7,010 bases of DNA, taken from contig JBECKR010000065.1 in assembly GCA_040235415.1 (NCBI GenBank), positions 1 through 7,010 on the forward strand, in the 5' to 3' direction. This DNA is from JBECKR01 sp040235415 (GTDB taxonomy: Bacteria; Acidobacteriota; Polarisedimenticolia; Polarisedimenticolales; Polarisedimenticolaceae). Positions 1-5,072 of the stretch are shown piece by piece. The position numbers and the translations under genes were made by a program. Every line of letters starts with the position of its first letter. Positions within the stretch are counted from its first letter, which is position 1. The notes beneath the pieces were generated by a model, which was not told the DNA's origin, searched no databases, and was given only the letters and a program-made list of their open reading frames with translations.

Positions 1-428
1 CGGCCGTGCCGCTCGCGCGGAACCACGGCGTGCACGAGCCCGGTCCAGGCCGGCACCGCGAGCCCGCCGCCGCCCCAGGCGATCGCGACGACGAGGCACA
101 GCGCCGCGGGGGCGAGCCCGCCGGGCAGGACCGCGCAGGTCCCGATCAGGGCGTAGCCGACCGCCTGCAGGCTCCAGGCGCGCGCGATGAACCTCCGGGT
201 TCGGCCGGCCCCCGCGCGCAACCGCCCCGCGAGCATCTGGGCGAGCGACGTCGTCGCGGTCGGGAGCGCGTACACCAGCGCGAGCACGCCCGGCCCGGCG
301 CCGAGCACGAGCGCGAAGGCGCTGAGGTAGGTCTCCCCGAGCGCCTGTCCGAGCGACTGGAACGCGCCCTCGATCGCCAGCGGGCGCTCGCCGCGGGGAG
401 CGTTTCGGCTGTTCTCGGATCGAACCAC
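1..428 (-). CDS. MFS transporter, N-terminal part (runs off left edge)
   Basis: Probable major facilitator superfamily permease of the inner membrane; substrate unknown. About 142 residues are visible, covering roughly the first four membrane segments. Residues about 32-66 form a hydrophobic pair of helices starting GETYLSAFALVLG. A basic loop follows (AGRLRAGAGRTRRF, about 67-81), in the place of the family's motif-A loop between TM2 and TM3. Two further helices lie at about 86-102 and 105-127. The visible end, PRERHG (about 137-142), resembles the P-x-x-R-G-R signature that follows TM4 in many bacterial MFS proteins. I chose the GTG at 428 because GGAG lies five bases upstream (437-434). 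An in-frame ATG at 455 has no Shine-Dalgarno sequence and overlaps a -10-like element. The gene diverges from the beta-helix lipoprotein gene. Family call good; function open. Confidence 0.75.
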   Translation of the reverse strand, partial: MVRSENSRNAPRGERPLAIEGAFQSLGQALGETYLSAFALVLGAGPGVLALVYALPTATTSLAQMLAGRLRAGAGRTRRFIARAWSLQAVGYALIGTCAVLPGGLAPAALCLVVAIAWGGGGLAVPAWTGLVHAVVPRERHG

Positions 429-449
429 GCGCGCTCCGGGGCTCCGGTC

Positions 450-457
450 CAGCATAG
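450..457 (-). promoter_or_regulatory. candidate -10 element (CTATGCTG) for the MFS gene
   Basis: Read on the minus strand, CTATGCTG (core TATGCT, 456-451) matches a bacterial -10 hexamer in four or five of six positions. It nearly equals the motif before the transketolase-like gene. Transcription from it would begin near 444, excluding the ATG at 455 and leaving a short leader with GGAG before the GTG at 428. No convincing -35 hexamer lies 16-18 bases upstream. Inferred from pattern only. Confidence 0.3.
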
Positions 458-507
458 AGAAACGGTCGTGCGGATTCACTGCGGCCCCGGGGCATCGGTA
501 TCACGGG

Positions 508-569
508 ACGGTCGGGCCGCTCTCCTGCCGTACCCGGGGAAACCGCCGGCGTATCGGCCCGCCGACCGT
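508..569. repeat. inverted repeat in the divergent intergenic region
   Basis: ACGGTCGG at 508-515 is perfectly complementary to CCGACCGT at 562-569, with 46 bases between the arms. Allowing a three-base bulge, the pairing extends through 519 on the left arm and back to 555 on the right. The repeat lies between the divergent MFS and lipoprotein genes, where an operator would sit. Such matches also arise by chance in DNA this GC-rich, so it is recorded only as a candidate. Confidence 0.25.
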
Positions 570-583
570 GATCCTACCGGGAC

Positions 584-589
584 GAGGAG
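584..589 (+). promoter_or_regulatory. ribosome binding site GAGGAG of the beta-helix lipoprotein
   Basis: GAGGAG ends five bases before the ATG at 595 and is a strong Shine-Dalgarno match. It sets the start at 595 rather than the in-frame GTG at 568, which would place nine residues ahead of the basic n-region of the signal peptide. Confidence 0.75.
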
Positions 590-594
590 TCGCC

Positions 595-1425
595 ATGAGC
601 CACCGTTTCCGACGAATTCCCGCCGCTGCCGCGCTCGCCGTTCTCGCCGCGCCGCTCTGCGGCTGCTCGAGCGACCCGTCGGGAGGGATGATGTCGAGCC
701 CCGGAAAGTTCGACGTGGCGCCCTCCGGCGGCGACTTCAGGTCGATCCAGGCCGCCGTCGATGCCGCGCCCGCCGGGAGCCTCGTCCGGATCGCCCCCGG
801 GGTCTACGAGGGACAACTCGTCGTGGGGAAGGCGATCCACATCGTCGGATCGGGACCGGGCACCCTGATCCGAGCCACGGGCGAGCGCATGGCGTTCTCC
901 GACGACGTTGCCGACGACGCCTCGGGCGCGCTCCTCATCCGAGGCGTCTCCGGCGTCACGGTCGAGAATCTGACGGTTTCGGGACCGCAGGACGGCATCG
1001 TCGTACGCGACGCTTCCAGCGTCACGCTGCGCGCCGTCGTGTCGAGCGGCAACGGCGACGACGGCATCGACGTCCGCGGCTCGCACGGCGTGGTCGTCGC
1101 GGGGACGTTCGACGACAACGGCGACCACGGCGTCGTGGTCCGCGAGGGCGCGTCGGAGGTTACGGTCGACGGCGCGTCGGCCTCCGGCAATGCGGACGAC
1201 GGGGTCCGAGTGCGAGATTCCTCCGGTGTGACGATGCGATCGACCACGGCCTCCGACAACCTCGGGGACGGTATCGAGGTCCGCGACGCCTCCGGCTCGA
1301 GCATCGTCGGGTGCACCGTCAACGGAAACGCGGAGTACGGCATCCGGATCCGGAACGCGGCGGACACCATCCTCGACGGCAACACGACGACGGGAAACGT
1401 CCGAGGCGACGTCCGGCGGGAGTGA
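595..1425 (+). CDS. parallel beta-helix repeat lipoprotein
   Basis: A 276-residue exported protein. Residues 1-24 form a lipoprotein signal: basic start (MSHRFRR), Ala/Leu-rich core, and the lipobox-like L21-C22-G23-C24, with C24 the likely lipidated cysteine. Residues 46-92 (GGDFRSIQAAVDAA, then GVYEG) match the opening of right-handed beta-helix proteins of the pectinesterase-like and NosD type. From about 131 to the end there are six rungs of about 23 residues, each with D/G-G-[IV]-x-[VI]-R. The rungs are joined by an asparagine ladder (N153, N175, N199, N222, N245, N268; spacing 22-24). Several turns carry Asp pairs (GDDG, ADDG). No polysaccharide lyase or pectinesterase catalytic signature is visible, so it may be structural, ligand-binding or a degenerate carbohydrate-active protein. 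Strong RBS at 584-589. The fold call is firm; the function is unknown. Confidence 0.85.
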   Translation: MSHRFRRIPAAAALAVLAAPLCGCSSDPSGGMMSSPGKFDVAPSGGDFRSIQAAVDAAPAGSLVRIAPGVYEGQLVVGKAIHIVGSGPGTLIRATGERMAFSDDVADDASGALLIRGVSGVTVENLTVSGPQDGIVVRDASSVTLRAVVSSGNGDDGIDVRGSHGVVVAGTFDDNGDHGVVVREGASEVTVDGASASGNADDGVRVRDSSGVTMRSTTASDNLGDGIEVRDASGSSIVGCTVNGNAEYGIRIRNAADTILDGNTTTGNVRGDVRRE

Positions 1426-1444
1426 GGCGCGCCGCCGCGGGGCC

Positions 1445-1473
1445 TTGGGTCGGGACTCCGCCGGCGCTACCAT
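1445..1473 (+). promoter_or_regulatory. candidate promoter of the CDF transporter gene
   Basis: TTGGGT (1445-1450), a 17-base spacer, then TACCAT (1468-1473) give a sigma70-like layout with three of six and four of six consensus matches. The expected transcription start, near 1480, is only a few bases before the ATG at 1483. The mRNA would then be leaderless or nearly so, which fits the lack of a clear Shine-Dalgarno sequence there. Prediction by eye only. Confidence 0.35.
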
Positions 1474-1482
1474 GAGCGCCCC

Positions 1483-2388
1483 ATGGCCGCGCCTCCCGCC
1501 AACGGACTCGCCGCGCGCACCGCCCGGGGGCGGCGAGCGACGGTGCTGGCCCTGCTCGCGAGCACGCTGCTCGCGGTCGTCAAGGTCGTGGCGGGCGTCG
1601 TCGGGAACTCCTACGCGCTGATCGCCGACGGCATCGAGTCGGTGCTCGACGTGTTCTCCTCGGTCGTGGTCTGGGGCGGGCTGCGGATCGCGGCCCGTCC
1701 TCCGGACGACAATCACCCGTACGGCCACGGCAAGGCCGAATCGATGGCGGCGGTGGTGGTCTCGCTCGGCCTGCTCGGTGCGGCGACCGGCCTCGCGATC
1801 GAGAGCGTGCGCGAGATCCGCACGCCGCACCACGCCCCGGCGCCGTTCACGCTCCTGGTGCTGGTCGCGGTGATCGCGATCAAGGAAACGATGTACGCGC
1901 GCCTGGTGCGCGTCGGGCGCGAGGTACGGAGCACGGCGGTCGAGTCCGACGCGTGGCATCACCGCTCCGACGCGCTGACCTCGGCGGCGGCTTTCGTCGG
2001 CATCTCGGTCGCGCTGATCGGCGGGCGCGGCTACGAGTCGGCGGACGACTGGGCCGCGTTGGCCGCCTGCGTCGTCATCGCGTTCAACGGCCTCCGGCTG
2101 TTGCGGGGAGCCGCCCGCGAGATCATGGACGAGGCGGCGCCCGCCGATCTCGAGCGCCTCATCCGCGAGATCGCGCTCGCGGTCGACGGCGTCCGCGCGC
2201 TCGACAAGTGCCTGACGCGCAAGAGCGGCCCGGGCTGGCTCGTCGACCTCCACGTCGAGGTCGACGGCGACCTCCCGGTCTCGCGGGGCCACGCCATCGG
2301 GCACGACGTCAAGGACGCGCTGCTCGGGTCCGACCTCGCGATCCTCGACGTCCTGGTCCACGTCGAGCCGTGGCACGGGCCGGCTTGA
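1483..2388 (+). CDS. cation diffusion facilitator (CDF) family metal exporter
   Basis: A complete 301-residue inner-membrane antiporter expected to export a divalent metal (Zn, Fe, Co, Ni, Mn or Cd) against protons. The membrane domain spans about 20-210. Compared from memory with E. coli FieF/YiiP: the TM2 site-A pair is E52 and D56 (ADGIESVLD), where YiiP has two Asp. The TM5 half of site A is H159-x3-D163 (HHRSD). Site B is D75/D76, H78 and H82 in DDNHPYGHGKAE, almost identical to YiiP. The cytoplasmic C-terminal domain (about 215-301) keeps metal ligands at H257 (DLHVEVD), H270 or H274, H293 and E295. Length is normal for the family. The ATG at 1483 has no good Shine-Dalgarno sequence; an ATG at 1472 is in another frame. 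Family certain; metal specificity not readable. Confidence 0.95.
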   Translation: MAAPPANGLAARTARGRRATVLALLASTLLAVVKVVAGVVGNSYALIADGIESVLDVFSSVVVWGGLRIAARPPDDNHPYGHGKAESMAAVVVSLGLLGAATGLAIESVREIRTPHHAPAPFTLLVLVAVIAIKETMYARLVRVGREVRSTAVESDAWHHRSDALTSAAAFVGISVALIGGRGYESADDWAALAACVVIAFNGLRLLRGAAREIMDEAAPADLERLIREIALAVDGVRALDKCLTRKSGPGWLVDLHVEVDGDLPVSRGHAIGHDVKDALLGSDLAILDVLVHVEPWHGPA

Positions 2389-2415
2389 CCGCGTCCCCGG
2401 TGGGAAACACATTGT
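2385..2415 (+). promoter_or_regulatory. candidate promoter overlapping the CDF stop codon
   Basis: TTGACC (2385-2390) matches the -35 consensus in five of six positions and overlaps the TGA stop of the transporter. Downstream is a patch that is unusually A/T-rich for this DNA (GGGAAACACATTGTTCC, 2402-2418), with weak -10 candidates at 2408-2413 (17-base spacing) or 2410-2415 (19-base spacing). It could drive the HEAT/DUF4388 gene separately from the transporter. The -10 is poor, so confidence is low. Confidence 0.25.
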
Positions 2416-2474
2416 TCCGCGGACCCGGACCGCGGTCGGCCGGGGAAGAGTCTCAGACCGCCCCGGCGCCGACG

Positions 2475-2510
2475 CGCGGTCGGTTCCGGGGTCCGCAGGA
2501 ACCGTCCGTG
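2475..2510 (+). promoter_or_regulatory. hairpin sequestering the RBS of the HEAT/DUF4388 gene
   Basis: CGGTTCC (2481-2487) pairs perfectly with GGAACCG (2498-2504) around a ten-base loop. Beyond one U-U mismatch, 2475-2479 pair with 2506-2510 (one G-U), bringing the stem right up to the ATG at 2511. The only Shine-Dalgarno-like sequence, AGGA at 2497-2500, lies in the 3' arm at the loop edge. The fold would therefore limit ribosome access unless opened. The pairing is seen directly; regulation is inference, and no known riboswitch class is recognised. Confidence 0.35.
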
Positions 2511-4961
2511 ATGACCCCCGACGCCCAACCCGGCACGAGCGACGCCGCCGAGGCCCGCCAGGCCGTGCACGACCTGCAGCGCTACTTCTCCGACGAGATC
2601 GCGCCGATGATGGCGATGGACGCGGTCGAGACCCTGCTCGAGTACCCGGCGTCGCTCGCCGCCACCTCCGTGCAGGGGTGGGTCGCGGGACAGTATCGCG
2701 GGGCCGCCGCCGGCGCGAGCGTCTCGGACTGCATCTACCACGCCCTCAAGAAGATCCATCTCATGGCGGAGCTGGAGCTGGTCGACGCCGCCCGGATCGA
2801 GCGCTTCCTCGCCGACCTCGGGCCCGCCTGCCTCGAGTTCTGCCCCGAGGCCGAGCGGAGCGGTCTCGCGGAGAGCCTCGACCGGCTGGGAGAGGCAGCG
2901 GACGCGGCGACGACCGCCCCGGTCGAGATGCTGCACCGCCGCGCCGCCCGCCCGGGCGCGGACGGCGCCGCCGCGCAGACCGGTCCGGCCGGCGGAGAGC
3001 GCGGAGTCGAGCGGTTCGGCCCGCTGCTCGAGCGCCTGCTGCGCGAGCTCCCGGCCGGCTCCGGAGGCGTCGGAGCCGACCCGGGGTTGCTCGGGCAGGC
3101 GGTCTCGAGCGCGGCGCTCTCCGCGACGAACGGGCCGGAGCTGGAGCGGTACCTCGCGCGCCTCAAGGACGCGGGCGTCGACCCCGCGATGGCCGAGGTG
3201 TTCCGCTCGCTCGGCAGCAATCTGCCGGGCTGGGCGCTGCTCGCCGACGGCGCGGACGGCGTCTCGAAGGTCGAGAACCGCTCGATCCGGGCGATGCACC
3301 GCATCGTGTCGATGGCTCCCGACCCGTCCGAGGGCGCGAGCCGCCTCGGAGAGATGATCGCGACCGCGGTGGAGCAGCTGAACGACGGCCGTCTCGCGCA
3401 GGCGGTCTCGATGATCGCGCTCGCCGAGCGGATCGTTGCCGAGCGCAGCCTTCCGGGGGAGATCGTCGAGCAGGTCCGGTCCCGGGAGCAGGACCGGCTG
3501 TCGGCGGACGCGCTCCGGACGCACGCCGAGAATCCCGCGAAGCACCCGCTGCTGCGCACCGTGCTGGAGTTCTTTCCCGAGTACCGTCCCGCCGCGCTGC
3601 TCGACGCGCTGCACGACGACGGCCGCGGGGAGCGTCGCAAGCTCGTCCTCGCGTTGCTCGAGGCGCACGGCCCGGCCGCCCGCGCTCACGTCCTGGAGCG
3701 GCTGACGGCGACGGTCGCCGGCGACCTCGACGACGACGACGGCTGGTATCGCCGGAACCTCCTGAACCTCCTGCGGCGGCTCGACCGTCCCGGGGACGAG
3801 GACGTCGACCTCGAGGTCGAGCTCGTGGCCGGGCTGCTGGTCCCGGGTACACCGATGGCGGTGCTCAAGGAGGCCGTCGCCCACCTCGGGCAGATCCGGA
3901 CCGAGCGGTCCGCCAAGGCTCTGATCGAGGTGCTCGGGGCGTTCGAGAGCATGGCGCTCGACGGCTCGGATCCCGGCTACGGCCCGGAGGACGTCCCGGT
4001 CCTGCTGGACCGACTGTGCGCGGCCCTGGCGCGGGTCGGCACGCGATCGGCAACGCGGACCATCGTGAACCACGCCTACCGCAACGAGCCGGCCCTCGGC
4101 TCCCCGCTCGCCCGGCTCGAATCGCTCGGGGCGACCGACCTGTCGGGGGACCGCGAGCTCGTCGACTCGCTCGTCCAGACGCTCCGGAACCTCCTGCCGC
4201 GCAAGGTCCTGGGGTTCGTCCCGAAGAAGCACTTCCCGCAGATCGAGGCGGTCGTCCAGGGGCTCGCGGGCACGCCGGCGCCGCTCGTCCGGACCGCTCT
4301 CGGCGAGATCGTCGAGCGGTTCGGCGACGAGCGGATCGGCGAGGTCGCGGCCCGTATCCTCGCCGGGTTCGACGCCGCTCGTACGAGGCCGTCGGAGGAC
4401 GCCGCGACCCCCGCCGACGCGGCCCAGGGCCTGTCGGGCGACCTCGAGCTGTTCGGGCTGCCGAACCTCCTGCAGACCCTCTCCGAGCCGTCGATGTCCG
4501 GCGTCCTGACGCTCGCCGAGCGGGACGGGCGGGTCGCCGCGACGCTCCGGCTCGCGGGTGGGCGGGTGCTCGCGTGCGAGGTGGGTGCGCTCCGCGGAGA
4601 GGCGGCGTTCTACCAGATGTTCGAGTCCCCGGTTCCCGCGACGTTCACGTTCCGGCGCGAGCCGCCGCCCGAGGGCACGACGGACGGCATCGACATCCTC
4701 GGGAGCATCCTCGAGGGACTGCGACGCCACGACGAGCTCCAGCTCGTCCGCGCCGTCGCGCGGGACGGCGCGCGCTACCGTGCGACCGGCAAGAAGCCCA
4801 CCGTCCCCGGAGACGAGACCGACCGCGACCTGCTGCGCGGAGCCTGGTCGAAGGCCGCGGTCGGGACGCCGCCCGACGTGCTGGAAGCCGAGGCCGCGGT
4901 CGATGCCTACCGCGTTCGCCGGCTGTACGCACACTGGATCGAGGAAGGAGCGCTGGCCTAA
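2511..4961 (+). CDS. HEAT-like repeat protein with C-terminal DUF4388 (PatA-like) domain
   Basis: An 816-residue soluble protein with no signal peptide or membrane segment. Residues about 10-135 are helical and not recognised. A low-complexity Ala/Gly linker (about 145-165) follows, then helical segments at about 165-335. Residues about 340-620 look like degenerate HEAT/ARM repeats, for example around HPLLRTVLEFFPEYRP (345-360), WYRRNLLNLLRRL (412-424) and AVLKEAVAHLG (450-460). A flexible stretch (about 622-638) leads into a DUF4388 domain at about 641-735: LSGDLELFGLPNLLQTL, SGVLTL, LAGGRVLACEVGALRGEAAFYQMF, then TFTF. The tail (about 770-816), with DAYRVRRLYAHWIEEGAL, resembles the small helical ending seen after DUF4388 in other proteins. 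DUF4388 occurs with signalling and regulatory domains in delta-type bacteria and cyanobacterial PatA, so a scaffold or regulatory role is plausible but unproven. Start chosen at ATG 2511 (AGGA upstream; GTG 2508 is adjacent and in frame). Confidence 0.85.
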   Translation: MTPDAQPGTSDAAEARQAVHDLQRYFSDEIAPMMAMDAVETLLEYPASLAATSVQGWVAGQYRGAAAGASVSDCIYHALKKIHLMAELELVDAARIERFLADLGPACLEFCPEAERSGLAESLDRLGEAADAATTAPVEMLHRRAARPGADGAAAQTGPAGGERGVERFGPLLERLLRELPAGSGGVGADPGLLGQAVSSAALSATNGPELERYLARLKDAGVDPAMAEVFRSLGSNLPGWALLADGADGVSKVENRSIRAMHRIVSMAPDPSEGASRLGEMIATAVEQLNDGRLAQAVSMIALAERIVAERSLPGEIVEQVRSREQDRLSADALRTHAENPAKHPLLRTVLEFFPEYRPAALLDALHDDGRGERRKLVLALLEAHGPAARAHVLERLTATVAGDLDDDDGWYRRNLLNLLRRLDRPGDEDVDLEVELVAGLLVPGTPMAVLKEAVAHLGQIRTERSAKALIEVLGAFESMALDGSDPGYGPEDVPVLLDRLCAALARVGTRSATRTIVNHAYRNEPALGSPLARLESLGATDLSGDRELVDSLVQTLRNLLPRKVLGFVPKKHFPQIEAVVQGLAGTPAPLVRTALGEIVERFGDERIGEVAARILAGFDAARTRPSEDAATPADAAQGLSGDLELFGLPNLLQTLSEPSMSGVLTLAERDGRVAATLRLAGGRVLACEVGALRGEAAFYQMFESPVPATFTFRREPPPEGTTDGIDILGSILEGLRRHDELQLVRAVARDGARYRATGKKPTVPGDETDRDLLRGAWSKAAVGTPPDVLEAEAAVDAYRVRRLYAHWIEEGALA

Positions 4962-5002
4962 AGCGGTCCCCGCACTCTCGATTCCCGGGCCCGGCGGCGG
5001 GA

Positions 5003-5010
5003 CTATCCTG
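5003..5010 (+). promoter_or_regulatory. candidate -10 element (CTATCCTG) of the transketolase-like gene
   Basis: The core TATCCT (5004-5009) matches the -10 consensus in four of six positions. It lies 42 bases after the stop of the HEAT/DUF4388 gene and about 63 bases before the chosen start at 5073. No clear -35 hexamer is present; the best placement, near 4981-4987, is ATTCCCG. The same CTANNNTG pattern precedes two other genes here. Confidence 0.3.
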
Positions 5011-5061
5011 CCCTTCAAGCGCCGATGCGACCGCGTCCCGAAACGGCGACGCCGTGCGGCG

Positions 5062-5068
5062 AGAGGTG
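5062..5068 (+). promoter_or_regulatory. ribosome binding site AGAGGTG of the transketolase-like gene
   Basis: AGAGGTG is a good Shine-Dalgarno match ending four bases before the ATG at 5073. It decides the start against an in-frame ATG at 5025, which has no such sequence upstream and would add 16 residues. Confidence 0.65.
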
Positions 5069-5072
5069 CGTC

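Noticed and set aside
730..870. Pectinesterase identity for the beta-helix lipoprotein
   Set aside because: The opening matches pectinesterase-like beta-helices, but the catalytic signatures I would expect (QDT-type and DFIFG-type) are not seen and the protein is short; only the fold is supported.
1426..1444. Terminator after the lipoprotein gene
   Set aside because: GC-rich palindromic bases (GGCGCGCC) are present but there is no adequate stem-loop or T-run.
1472..1474. ATG at 1472 as start of the CDF gene
   Set aside because: It is out of frame with the transporter; the frame is set by the ATG at 1483.
6..1475. Plus-strand open frame of about 489 codons at the left end
   Set aside because: Arg-rich shadow translation that overlaps the MFS gene antisense and the lipoprotein gene out of frame.
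574..2412. Minus-strand open frame of about 612 codons opposite the lipoprotein and CDF genes
   Set aside because: Low-complexity Arg/Asp/Val-rich translation with no domains; the opposite strand encodes two clear families.
2417..2435. Rho-independent terminator after the CDF gene (CCGCGG, seven-base loop, CCGCGG)
   Set aside because: The stem is only six pairs and no T-tract follows; self-complementary GC hexamers are common in this DNA.
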